Shown: positions 36,075-46,806 of the stretch, one piece after another | Layout of the letters: each line of letters begins with the position of its first letter | Position numbering within the stretch: the stretch's first letter is position 1 | Origin: Paramecium octaurelia | Lineage: Eukaryota > Ciliophora > Oligohymenophorea > Peniculida > Parameciidae | Assembly: GCA_905182995.1 (NCBI GenBank) | Contig: CAJJDP010000072.1 | Coordinates: forward strand, 209,568-273,567 | Direction of reading: 5' to 3' | Length of the DNA stretch: 64,000 nt | Position numbers and translations under genes: made by a program | The notes under the pieces: model-generated | The model's input: only the letters and a program-made list of their open reading frames with translations | The model's database searches: none | Told to the model about the DNA's origin: nothing

Positions 36075-36778
36075 TCACATAGCAGTCTTTTCCCATTTTT
36101 CAAAATCTTTAAATCTGACTGTAAAATCAGAATTGTTGTTACGTTTGGCCTGGGAAAAGCTCTAAAATGTATTTAAATTAAATATACAGTAATGAAAGAC
36201 TTAGCATCTTCACCAGCATTCTCAAATAATTGACAAAAATCTTCAAATTCCAATTAATTCCCTTGGAAATCTCCAAGAAAAGACTCCAAATCAATTTTAA
36301 GTTCGAACTCACTTTGAACAATATCAAAAATGGTCTATTTTTAAACAACTCCAGTTCTGTCTGGATTGCCTCCCAAAGCCACAAAAGCATCAACTAGATT
36401 AGGATGACATAAATAGCAATACTGTATTCTTATGTGATAGTCTCTTCGTCTTCCAATTATTATTAATAGTTTTTCAATTTGCAATAGATATCGCATATTT
36501 ATTTCAGATCTAGCATTTTTGCATCCTGTTGTCTAAGTTCCTCTTTGAATTTAGCAACCATCTTTTCATTATTAAGCAATTTAAGATCTATATTATTAAA
36601 TAAGTTTCATGCCTCTCATAATATCATCCACCTCTGTTTTACTTACATATCCTGTGCCCTTGGGATCATAGCGCTTGGCTTGAGTCAGGAGTTCGGTGAT
36701 TTCAATTTGATTGAGATTGAAGGCACTTTTGATCTGTTGAATAATGTCAGCTTCCAATAATAAGGTCTTTCTTTTCAT
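36075..36778 (-). CDS. calmodulin-like EF-hand protein with an unexplained frame change
   Basis: About 215 residues. Exon 1 codes MKRKTLLLEADIIQQIKSAF and an EF-hand-like DPKGTGYVSKTEVDDIM. The later part reads NNIDLKLLNNEKMVAKFKEE, then (after intron 36394-36422) IDAFVALGGNPDRTGVVQKQ with a second loop DRTGVV, LEFEDFCQLF, and (after intron 36162-36187) a short tail ending EKWEKTAM. Loop 1 lacks several Ca-binding oxygens and loop 2 is truncated, so calcium binding is weak or lost. Between MRGMKL and NNIDLK (about 36596-36602) the frame moves by one base and no GT donor exists there: sequencing error, rare mutation, or two genes. The domain mix fits axonemal EF-hand proteins. Confidence 0.65.
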
Positions 36779-36829
36779 TTACAATAATAATTAATTAATT
36801 AATTTTTATCTTATTACACAACGTGAAGA

Positions 36830-37844
36830 TCACTTAGGTTTCCATGAAATTTAATCGCTAGCTCCCATCAACTACTATTTCAATTATTTAGGATTGGCCC
36901 ATTAAGAGTTTAGATATTGATCCTCATTCTCAGCTTCTAATTCCTAAACACTTATCAAACCAGAAATACCTTCTGTTCTTGCTATTTCTTATAATAGAAT
37001 GCCATCATTTTCTTTTAGGTTTCAGCATCCACTGCAGGTTCCCTAACTGGAGCCCCTGCCCCTGTCCTTTATAATCTCACAATCTAATTAAATATAAATG
37101 ATTGGCAATTACAATTTTGGTCTTGTCATTCTTCCCAATGAAATCAGACAACAATTTGCCTCTCAATAACTCCTTGCCAGCCCACCATAAGGATGTGCTT
37201 TTCTCCTCCAAAAAATCATACTATTCTGTAAATGTGGCTTAAGTGTCAAACTGACCCTCCAAGATTTCTCTGGCTGGTTCCCAAGGTGGTAATCCATGAT
37301 ATCCAGGATAACAGATCATCATACAGCCTCTCAACAAATCTAGTTGTTCTTAGACGATCTTTGTAGTCAGACATTATTTTAAATCAACTAAGTTTTTTGA
37401 AATTGCTTGTTTGACTTTGGCACAATTCTCAATGACCATCTTAGACAATTCTTCTGTCTGAATCACTCCAGTACGATAAGCTGTCTTATCAGGATTCAAT
37501 CTTTGACCAGGCAATAACTATTAAGGAGTAACTGCCCAAGGCTTTTTCTCAGGTGCCATAGTTTCGATTGCTGCATCAATTAGGGATTATTCTGATAGTC
37601 CTCTCGTGTCCTCAGGTTTCAAGGGTCCTATTTAATGAATACTAATTGCATATTACCATGGGTGGCTAAATCCTCCATGGCGCATGCCAAACGATCAAGA
37701 ATAATTCTCATGTTATTTACTAAGTGATATTCATGTTTTATTACTCTCTACTAGGTCCTTTATGACTTAATCAGTTGGAGTATTAGCAGCACATTCGTAC
37801 AAGAATTGATTCAACTCTGTTTTCTTATAGTGAATTAAAACCAT
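36830..37844 (-). CDS. CFAP298: cilia- and flagella-associated protein 298 (CFAP298/C21orf59)
   Basis: 301 residues after removing introns 37720-37744, 37628-37656, 37084-37112 and 36944-36969; animal CFAP298 has about 290. Colinear matches through the whole length: MVLIHYKK start, LDRLACAMEDLATHG (animal CSEMEELAEHG), LRGCMMICYPGYHGLPPWEP (LRGAVMIVYP..GLPPYDP), SLWWAGKELLRGKLLSDFIG (QLWWAAKELRRTKKLSDYVG), KNDKTKIIVRLQRTGAGAPV and the tail DQYLNSQWANPKQLKQQ. The protein is needed for dynein-arm assembly and ciliary motility. It sits 49 bp from the SF-assemblin gene's stop and 51 bp from the EF-hand gene, all on one strand. Confidence 0.95.
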
Positions 37845-37893
37845 ATATATATATTGATATCAAACCTTAATGTCTTATATGAATATAAATTCT

Positions 37894-38740
37894 TCATAAA
37901 TTTGCTGCAATACTTAATTTATTACAGGTGTCTTCCAATAAACTAAGCAAATGTTCCTCTGATTACTCTCTGGTTCTTTTCTCTTGATCCAACTCTACTT
38001 TCACTCTATTCACTATATCCTTAAGCATTTCAAATATTGACTACTCACTTTCATCTCTATTTCTTTTCTCGACATTGATCAAATTACTCAATTTTACCAA
38101 CTCGTCTGTGATCGATTTCATTACCTACATTAAAATACTCCTTACATTTTAATCAGACTCATCCCTTTCATTGGCTTCCTCTCGAATGGCCTCTTGAATC
38201 TTTGGCAAATCATTTTGTAAGCCTTAATGAATGCCCTCGATGGCATCTATTCTTTAGGCAGTCTCCTTCTAGACCTCTGTTCTAAGTAAGGCTGATTTAT
38301 CCTCTGTCAATCTAAGGATCTTTGCCTCTCCTTCCTTCTTAGTCTGCTGCTCATTCTCTATAGCATTCTCAAACTTCTTTGTCAAAGCCTAAACATCTCT
38401 ATTCTTGGCTTCTATGGCTTATTCCTTGGCCAATTTGTCATCCTCCACTTGCTTCGATAATTTACCCAACTGTTAATCAATTTTATAGATAACATACCTA
38501 ATCCCGCAATCCATTAAGCCTGGTAAAGATTTGCTCCTGAAACTCATTGAATGCATCCTCAGCCTACTAAATACGTTATTCTGCCTATTCCAATTTCTAA
38601 AATCTTTCATTCTCCACTCCTATCTAGATGGTAGAAAGCTTCTCTGAAATCTTTTGTATTCTCCCAGTACTTGGCGATTGTTGTGCATCTAGAGACTCAA
38701 AAATACAAAATTTACATAAAGATTGTTTGACTCTGGACAT
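37894..38740 (-). CDS. SF-assemblin (striated-fibre coiled-coil protein)
   Basis: 263 residues with introns 38689-38715 (in-frame, 27 nt) and 38470-38497 (28 nt). After splicing, the head reads QQSPSTGRIQKISEKLSTIQ, matching the SP-T-GRLQKISEKF signature of SF-assemblin/beta-giardin, followed by an unbroken segmented coiled coil (VENERFQKLEQAEQRIQQAE to the end LLEDTCNKLSIAANL). SF-assemblins build the striated root fibres attached to basal bodies; in ciliates relatives belong to rootlet-type fibres. A canonical 21-nt in-frame GTA...CAG piece at the very end leaves seven residues uncertain. Neighbour of CFAP298. Confidence 0.92.
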
Positions 38741-38810
38741 TTAGATATTATTTATTTTAATATAATTAATTTTATTTATTTCCAAATGAGAATTAATTTT
38801 GTTAATTAAA

Positions 38811-38972
38811 TCATAAACAAGATTCGCAGATTTTTTGTTTAACTTCACCTATTGCTTTCTGCCAAAAACTGTTTCTATTGAGAATACTTTTTGGAGGGCA
38901 TTATCTGTAAGGGGACTCTGAGGATTAAATTTAAAATGGCAACTCTGACTATTATTATTTAGACTCATCCAT
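38811..38972 (-). CDS. small protein, unknown
   Basis: 53 residues, single exon: MDESKQQQSELPFQIQSSES and PPKSILNRNSFWQKAIGEVK, ending with two Cys (KICESCL). Composition is protein-like, unlike the A/T-driven Ile/Asn strings of the flanks. It has its own ATG and TGA, 70 bp upstream of SF-assemblin on the same strand. No family. Confidence 0.5.
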
Positions 38973-39044
38973 AAGAATAATTGAATTGATCATTTAATTA
39001 CATTATTATTTCATTATGTATTTTATTATGATATTAATAAAACA

Positions 39045-40654
39045 ATGAATAAATTTACACAAACTTTTAGATAGCAACATTTAGAAAGTCTATATCAAAA
39101 AGAGAAGGAGTAATATTGCTATGATACCTTTAAGAAGATAGCTTTTTTATCTTTTATCATAACACTAATTAGATTAATAAGTTTTGCTCGCTAAGAAAAT
39201 GTTGTAGGTATATTAATCACATCATCAATTTTGTCCATTTTGATACTGATGTATGTTTTAATTCTAAAATTCTGTTCATCTGGCGCCATATTCTGTATGG
39301 CCTTTATAAATAATATGCTTATTTTGCTCTAAATCAACGATTAATAAGAGACTAATTAATTTATTCTTGGCACCAACCTGGCCATTGCACATACAACTAT
39401 ACTTTTAATATTAGATTATAAATTGGCAGTAATCAACATTTTTTTTTAAACTACTTTCAAATTACTTATAGCCGGGCTCTTTGATACATAAACTGATACT
39501 TGTTCAGTTGTATTATCAATTTTGTGTCCCCTTTGTTTTATATCTATAATATCCACAATTGACAAACAAAGAAGACTGCTATTTTTGAGTAACAATCAAG
39601 GAAACGATTGGCGTATACTAATTATTCAAATATTTATCTAGATTAATTATTGCCTTCAGTGATAAGCGATCCCTTCGTCCTTTTTTCATTTGATCACAAT
39701 AGAATGAGTTTTAAATACAAGAATTCAAGTAAGATAGACAGATTTCCATATTGTAATCAAGAACTCTCCCAGGAGGACAATTTTAAATAATTTTTTAGAC
39801 TCCAACACATATCTGAAGTGTCAATTGAATAATTCATTTTGAATAGAATAGAAAAGCAATCCAAGTTTTTTGATCTAAATCAATTTACACTCCGACCAAA
39901 TCAATATGATTCTGTTGATTTTGAAGAAACCAACATCCTATTGGCTGAATTATACCATATGGATGACACCTTCTTGATTGTTTTGGAGCAATCGAAATAG
40001 AAAGCTTAATACATAGAATCTACAAAAGATAACCTAATTAATTTGATTGGGCAACATCAATAACTAGTGCACAATTTCCTAAAAAAGCAGGCATCATTAA
40101 TAAACATGAGTTTATAGAATGAATCATCTCGAGTTCAATTGCTCTATTAATTAAAACTTCATCATTTGTATTTCTCAGGAAAATATAAGATATCAAATTC
40201 ATTTTCATAAGCAAACAAATACTTTGAAACTATCTGTATTGACTTTAAATATGTTTTTCTAGCAATAATATCACTTTTTGAAAAAGCATATTCTGGTATC
40301 AACATCTAATTTGATTGCACTGATAGTAAGTTTGATGTAGTTCATTATAAAGATATGTCTTAGGATTTTATCATTTAATTGTTATAGATGACATTAAGAA
40401 AGACAACAAGGGATTAGAGTTCCAAAACAAGAATAATTTTGCATGTAAAATCAGAAATTTTATTTGTTCAAATTATTTGTCTAAACTCTTATATTCTATT
40501 GGAAAATTTAAACAAAAATTTGGTTATAAGATTGTATCTAAAATTGCATTCCCCTGAAACTGAAATTAGATTGAGTGATAACGGCATCAATATTTAGTTG
40601 TATAAAGATGTGTCATAATTGAAGTCACTAAATAAATTTCAAGAATATAATTGA
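39045..40654 (+). CDS. membrane protein of the degenerate histidine-kinase-like family (paralogue 2)
   Basis: 526 residues after a 29-nt intron at 39613-39641. The start MNKFTQTFRQQHLESLYQKE is a cytosolic stretch, followed by five or six membrane spans (IAFLSFIITLIRLISF, ILITSSILSILILMYVLIL, AIFCMAFINNMLILL). After the spans comes a conserved block WHQLLPSVISDPFVLFSFDH that recurs in paralogue 3 as WEQTLPIIIQSPFVMFTFDE, a PAS-like position. The C-terminal 150 residues (FIIQLLQMTLRKTTR, RIILHVKSEILFVQII, NGINIQLYKDVSQ) follow the HATPase layout, but the catalytic Asn and DxGxG are missing. Probable signalling-derived membrane protein with lost kinase activity (inference). Confidence 0.75.
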
Positions 40655-40799
40655 TTGTAATTCTAAAATTTTCACAAACATTTAATCTAAATATCATAAA
40701 TATAATAATTTCAATATCATAATCCATTATACTATATAAATTTGATTAGAGAATTGGTCTATTCAAAAACTTCATTCACTTAACTGACTCGCTAAGATA

Positions 40800-41369
40800 C
40801 AGAAGAGAGACCAAAACAAAATTAAATCAACAGACTTTCTAAGAGTTTCGACCTATGCTGGACACTAAAAATAAACAGATAGTGTTGTATGTACATTATC
40901 TTATCTGGCCCCTGAAGTTCTGTCCTCTTCATATAGATGTGTCTCTTAAGATGTATGGGCAGTTGGATGCATAATATATGGACTTGTTTTTGGGAGACTC
41001 CCTTTCGATGGAACTAGTCCTTCTGAAACCTATAGAAATATCATTTAATGTGATAACAGCATACCAAAAAAAATCAACCTCTAAGGAATTGATAAATCTA
41101 TTGAGCCTGATATTTGTCAATCACCCAAAAGAAAGGGCAAATATTTTTGATATATAAACTCACTCTTGGTTCAAAGAATAGGTCAAATTATCCAAATTAA
41201 CTTTAACTGGAATAGCATTTCGTAATGATAGATCATCAAGTGTCTCTAAATTAAATTCAAATAGATAAGATGAAGAGTAATTGTTAGTCTTTCGTCTGAG
41301 AAAGATTGTCTGTAGTAGAAGATCTGTTACAAGACTGGACAAGGCCTTGTTTACCAATAAATTGAGATG
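40800..41369 (+). pseudogene. truncated protein-kinase relic (C-lobe only)
   Basis: Begins within a degraded activation loop (KSTDFLRVSTYAGHQKQTDS where TDFGLS is expected), then CTLSYLAPEVLSSSYRC, QDVWAVGCIIYGLVFGRLPF and SETYRNIIQCDNSIPKK. After a run of eight A the frame changes and continues KELINLLSLIFVNHPKERAN, HSWFKEQVKLSKLTL and a basic tail to TGA 41367-41369. The N lobe, the glycine loop and HRD are not present upstream. The motif set suggests a CAMK/PDK1/AGC-like origin. The frame change and lost DFG mark it as dead. Confidence 0.75.
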
Positions 41370-41441
41370 ATTATGATATTTATATTTGTGTATTGTCTAT
41401 ATAGATTGAGTAAAACATAAATTAAATAGCTAAGGATCGAG

Positions 41442-43088
41442 TCATGAAATATCCTCCTCCAACATTCGGATTGCATTCAACAAATTTAAATCCTTATAAA
41501 TTTCAAATTGACAGGCTAGTCAATATTAATAGATGATTACAATTATCATGAGATACAATATCCACTTTCGGACTTAATCTTACTTGTAATTTGTAGAATA
41601 ATTAGTTATAAACTAATTTTTGTTTGAGTTCCTCTGACTTATTAAACAACACACTGATCTTAACCAATTCAAAATCTTATGATTTATTTGCTTCATTAAT
41701 GTGGATGAACACCGTTTTACCATTTTAACATATCCGAACAAGTGTCTAGAATATGATGACTAAAAATATATTCAATAGTTGTTCATTACTAAAAACGTAT
41801 ACATCTTCAAAAGTGCTACTTGAAAACTCAATTTATATGGTTTTATACGCCATACAATAGATATGTATCAATCCTTTGATCATATCAGTAAGATTAATTT
41901 ATATTATTTATTGTTCGATTTCCTAAAAGCTATTACATTGAGTATATTTTCCTATGAAATACATGCAATGAATCTTCATTTTATAAATTGTGCTGATTGA
42001 ATTGCTTGATACAATCAAATTTTAGAGTAATTACTATTGTTTCTACAAGAAATTGATTGTTAAATTTTAGTGTTGATTGATACCCTAGATTAAAGCGGTC
42101 TTGACTCTCTCCAAAACTCTTATCTGTTGCTCATGTTGATCAAAGACGATCAAGAACACTTGTTCTCTCAAATAGAAATCTGAAAATCTAATAACGAATT
42201 TCTTTGTTCCATAGATTTATTCATTTCTTTGAATTCTTAATTGGAATTGATAAATCTTTTTGTAATCGCTACAAGTCCTACTTCGTGTTACGAGATATTA
42301 TTCCAAATTGTCGTTTCCCATTTTGAAGGATCTCAGAAAGTATCGCAAATTTTCAGAAGGTGCCTTTTCATTATCCCAACATATTCCAGACATATCATTG
42401 GCAATTTTTAAATTAAAGTTCAATCTTTCTTCATCAAATGTAAACATGACAAACGGACTTTAAATAATTATTGGCAAAGTTTGTTCTGTAATTAAATAAT
42501 ATTAATACCCCATTGTTTATCCGAGAATTGCAATAAGAAATGCTCTCTTTGAATTTAATCATTATGATATATAAAAATTAGTATACTAAGAGTTGTCAAT
42601 ATTATTGATATCATATCTTGTCCCATAAACATCTCATTTACTAATCCAGTTATCACACATCTTGAAACGATAAAGAAAATTAATTAAATAGGTGCTTCCT
42701 AGATACTTGAAAAATAGAACATTATCATATTGAAAATCATAATATTTTATCCACTCAAGTAAATGCACTGAGGAGTTGAGTAATAATTAGCTCGTATCTA
42801 CAGAATACACAAGAATATGTTTGTGAATTGAAAAATAGCCTTCACTTTTTCTGGAGATCCCTTGAAAGAGATAATTACCAAAATTATGCTGTAACTTGTG
42901 AAACCGACCTCCCAATACATAATCTCTTATTTTTCATAAAAAAAGGAACTAATCAACCCTACTATCGAAAACAACAGGATTAATATTGCCAGTATTTTCT
43001 TCACCCACAAATATTTCAATAACCTATCTTTTTAATAAGCCTGTTCAATAGTAGGATGCGAAAACTGTAAAGTGAATTTCTTTCTCAT
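41442..43088 (-). CDS. membrane protein of the degenerate histidine-kinase-like family (paralogue 3)
   Basis: 532 residues after introns 42486-42508 and 41516-41540, both 3' TAG/CAG canonical. Start MRKKFTLQFSHPTIEQAYQK, then membrane spans (VKKILAILILLFSIVGLISS, YSIILVIISFKG, MIFNMIMFYFSS, ISIILTTLSILIFIY). The conserved block WEQTLPIIIQSPFVMFTFDE starts the cytosolic half, followed by a helix pair (INQHQNLTINFLQKQQQ, KMKIHCMYFIGKYTQ) and a HATPase-like end (LLNIFLVIIFQTLVRIC, GKTVFIHINE, FEIYKDLNLLNAIRML). As in its paralogues, ATP-binding residues are absent. Convergent with the kinase relic. Confidence 0.75.
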
Positions 43089-44025
43089 AAAATTTGATAA
43101 ATTTAATATTCAATCAATCAAACCCATTTAATTAACTTCTTTATAAGCACTCCATTAAAATAACAAATATAAATAAATAAATATATGAGTTCACAAATAT
43201 TGACCTCTCAATATCCTCTATTAAAAGAAATCAATTAATTATATGATTTATTACAATCTGAGTTAGCATATATTTTAATAGTTAAATTTCATAAAAAAAA
43301 AGTCTTAAGTTCTGTTTACAGTGTTGTAAATGTCAATATAATCAGATTCAGGCAAAGTTCTACAAGAATATAATCAAAAGATAGGAGTATCTAAATTTCC
43401 TCTTTTATTAAACACCCTTGAGGGTCTGTCTATGATCAAATCACTGTCAACAAGAAGTATGGATCTCAAAAGATACATCTTCAATTTTTTTGAATGAATA
43501 TTTTGAAAAATATTAAGATAAATATAATTATTCTCAAATATATATAGTTTTATTACCATTGTACTAGTTTATTACTCTTCATTGTACTACTCCTTAGAAT
43601 AAATTTAGATTGATTGGTACACCATCATTTTTGATACGTATCCCACTAATAAATCTTAAATAAAAGTTCAAGATTTATTAATACATTTAATATATAAAAA
43701 GTAGTATATTTAATTCATATTTTTAGAAGAGAATTCAAATTCAAAATCCAAATATTCCGACTCAATATTATAGAAAATATTTGTATATTCATATAAGATG
43801 ATTACATAAAACACTTCTGTTATATGTTTTAATATTAATAATGGTGCATTTCATTTTTATCAATATTTAATATTGAGTGAAAAATGATGGGGTTTATTTA
43901 CAACCATTAATGATATCGTTTTATTCATTCGAACCCGTTTATTTACTTCAAATTTAACGCTCTAATATGGACGTAATAATTTCTAGTTTTTAATTTAATA
44001 TATAAATTGAAAATAAATTGTCATC
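43089..44025. other. AT-rich spacer with a weak coding-like patch
   Basis: No supportable gene. A minus-strand patch near 43374-43480 (SILLVDSDLIIDRPSRVFNK) looks protein-like but is isolated, ends in TGA and has no start context; it may be a relic. Confidence 0.45.
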
Positions 44026-44295
44026 ATGTAAATAACCAACGTGACCTTTTATAAATAATGCTTTTAAACTTTGTAAGGGCTTTTCGAGCTACAACTAATA
44101 ACAAAGGAAGAGAAGCTATATTTAAAAGGTTAAATTCTCAAACTTGAAATCACTGCTGATGATAGTATTTCACTTGAAGATCTATCGAAATACCTACTTT
44201 CGTGTTTGAAATAAAAAAATTATCATTATATCAAAGGTTCAACTAAACCCTAGTTGGATATGATTGATGAAGAGACGGACGAAGAGCAACTTTGA
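44026..44295 (+). CDS. small acidic/helical protein, unknown
   Basis: 89 residues, single exon: MQITNVTFYKQCFQTLQGLF, LQLITKEEKLYLKGQILKLE, ADDSISLEDLSKYLLSCLKQ, ending with an acidic tail (LDMIDEETDEEQL). Balanced composition and an amphipathic LEDLSKYLLSCLK helix support it. No family or domain recognised. Confidence 0.6.
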
Positions 44296-44484
44296 ATTGC
44301 TAATTTCTGAGAAAACAAAAGAAATAATGACTATATGTGTGTGTATTATTATTAAATCAAATATCGTAAATAACAGGTCTTCTCATACCTCCCTTAGTTC
44401 AGGTGAGTTTTCAAATAATAATCAAATTACATGAGATTCAGTTTTTCTACTATTTGACTTTATTAAACAAGTTGAAAACTATCA

Positions 44485-44892
44485 TCAATTTTATAATCCT
44501 AGAAAACGCAACAAGCGACTCAACCTAGTATAAATTCATAATAGTAGCAACTAAGCATGATGAATAATACTGAGTTACGTAATTATATTGTGCTTTTTGA
44601 ATCTTTCCAAATAAATCAACTAAATCAATTCTAAAAGTTCAGTCATTTCCTTTTTGTATCTAACCATTCCCTCAGAATCAAAAGATCTATAATAGTTCAA
44701 CTTATGCAATTTGAATAAAAGCCATGCATACAATAAGTAGATAGATATCAACAGTGTTGAAATAATGGCTATTCTATATTTGGAATCAAATTAAAAATTA
44801 TTACAACTTTTGGGTTTGATAACTTTTGAGTAGTATTTTTAAGACAGATAAAGCAAGCATACTTTGAATTTATCTTTTATTGTAAATATCAT
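44485..44892 (-). CDS. small membrane protein, unknown
   Basis: About 117 residues. Start MIFTIKDKFKVCLLYLSQKY, one clear membrane span (IAIISTLLISIYLLYAWLLF), then a charged cytosolic part (SFDSEGMVRYKKEMTELLEL, LIYLERFKKHNI). Two canonical short introns near the 3' end (28 and 26 nt, together 3n) would change the C-terminus to CYYYEFILGLQN and set the stop at 44485; without them a TGA occurs at 44536. I prefer the spliced form because both have good GT...TAG borders. Family unknown. Confidence 0.55.
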
Positions 44893-45652
44893 TTAGAAAT
44901 TGATTAGTAAAGAAGGAAGCCGAATTTTATATCAATTCAATAAATTGAGGTAAGGGTTAGAATGAAAATTATTTTGAGATTTAGAAATTAGAAAATAAAT
45001 GTGAATGAAATATAATATATCTGTACACAATAAATTCAATATGACTTAAGCGATCAAATATTTATTCAAAATAACTTGTTGTTCCAAAAGCGATTGATTA
45101 CCTTTTCGATATAAATTTTAAATTAGGATACAATAAATGGATACATAATCCTTTATAAAGAGAAAATATTTCAATTTAATAAAAGATAAAACAAAAAAGT
45201 TCGAAGAAGTAGGATAAATAAATTACATAAATAATATTAAATTTTTTGAAGCTTCAAAATAGAATTTATATAATTATGTCTTTAATCCAAAAAAATAAAA
45301 CAGGAACTTAAGAATTTCAGAATATCTTCAACTATTAAAATAATTTAATAATTACAAATAATTTTACAAAATACATAGTTTATAACTAGGAAAATCAGAA
45401 TTAATATTTCAATTAAGTTTCTTTTAATGATTTTGCAATTTAGTTAAAATATATAAAGAAGGATGACTAATTTTAAGTATTATTGCTAAATTAGCAATTA
45501 TTCTTTAAATCGCATCTGAATTGCACTTGACTTCATTAAAATAATGAAAATTATTCTAATAATTGTTTGATCATAATCGTGTTTTTAAACATATTTATAT
45601 TGTCTATTGATTGTAATATAAAAATCATATACTTAAAATAATTTACTAATTG
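44893..45652. other. AT-rich spacer
   Basis: About 760 bp ahead of the HSF gene. No gene, RNA or repeat recognised. It must hold the HSF promoter; I see no clean nGAAnnTTCn array. Confidence 0.55.
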
Positions 45653-46785
45653 ATGAAGGAACTTCAGAAGTAATTCGAAAGTAATGGAGAAAAGCAGAGA
45701 TAAAAATTTTTGAAGCATTTATATGAAATACTTGATGTATGATTTACATGTATAAATTAGAATCCTAAAAATTATTAGATTATAAGATGGGATCAACATG
45801 GGTTTGTTATTTGGAATGTTGAAGAATTTAAGAATCAATTGCTGCCTTCCAACTTTAAACACAATAATTACTAAAGTTTAATGAGGTAGCTAAATAAATA
45901 TGGATTCAAAATAAAATCAAAAGAAAATCTGAAAGCCTATTTTACTCATCCTACTATTCGAGAGAACAATAGAGAAACAAAACGGGTTTTATAGATAAAA
46001 AAGAAATTAGATAAGATAGATTATGAAAAAGAATTAAATGCTTTGAAAGGATAATTAGAAGATCTGAAGGAAGGATAAAAGACTTTAAATAAATAGTTTC
46101 AACTTTCAATAAAAATAATGATGAAATTGCAATCACATTATGCTAGATTGAATATGGTATCATTATTATTATTACTTTTAATTAGATGACATTATACACT
46201 GTTGGATTTGCAAATATATTTGGAAATCTGTTATATACAAATCACAAAAGAATTTGGGGAAATATTGGAGGAGATCTTCTTCAAGTATTTAAATTTTATC
46301 TAATATTTAGTTATAACTTAACTCAATTCTTTAAGGATTTCCTGAACTCCTAGAAACCAGATTGCCAACTCCTTTAATCTCCAATTTAGGAACTCCATTG
46401 CCTTTTTATCAATTTATTGGATAGATCAAGGAATTCACAACCTTACTTCTATAGTGAAATGACATAATTTTCTACAAAAATAATTAATATTTTTAATAAA
46501 TCTTAATTAATTTTACTTTCAACAATTAAAACTAGTTCAAATTCTTGCCAAATTTAAACACTATTTTTAAATCTAATCCAGAATATCAATAATTCATTAT
46601 GTTTAATTATTTCTACTATTGTAAAATTACTAGTTTTTTTTTCTAGCATAAATATGATTTTGATCCAAAATCTTTATAAACTGATACATTATAAGTTTGG
46701 ATCAATTTTCATTCATATTAAATTCATGTTCTTAGACTTCTAATTTAGTAGAATAGAATATATCAATTTCTCTACTTTATTATGA
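45653..46785 (+). CDS. heat-shock-factor-type transcription factor (right copy)
   Basis: 359 residues after introns 45737-45760 and 46157-46185. The DNA-binding domain lies at residues about 18-115: QKFLKHLYEILD, NYQIIRWDQHGFVIWNVEEF, NQLLPSNFKHNNYQSLMRQL and NKYGFKIKSKENLKAYFTHP, the full HSF winged-helix pattern. A coiled coil follows (LDKIDYEKELNALKGQLEDL), as expected for trimerisation. The last exon (MTLYTVGFANIFGNLLYT...) is long and hydrophobic-rich. This differs from the acidic tail of the HSF at 17.3 kb. The stop is 21 bp before the CSC1 gene. Part of this gene is present as an identical fragment at 27906-28144. Confidence 0.85.
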
Positions 46786-46806
46786 CTTAAAATATTTAAT
46801 TATAAA

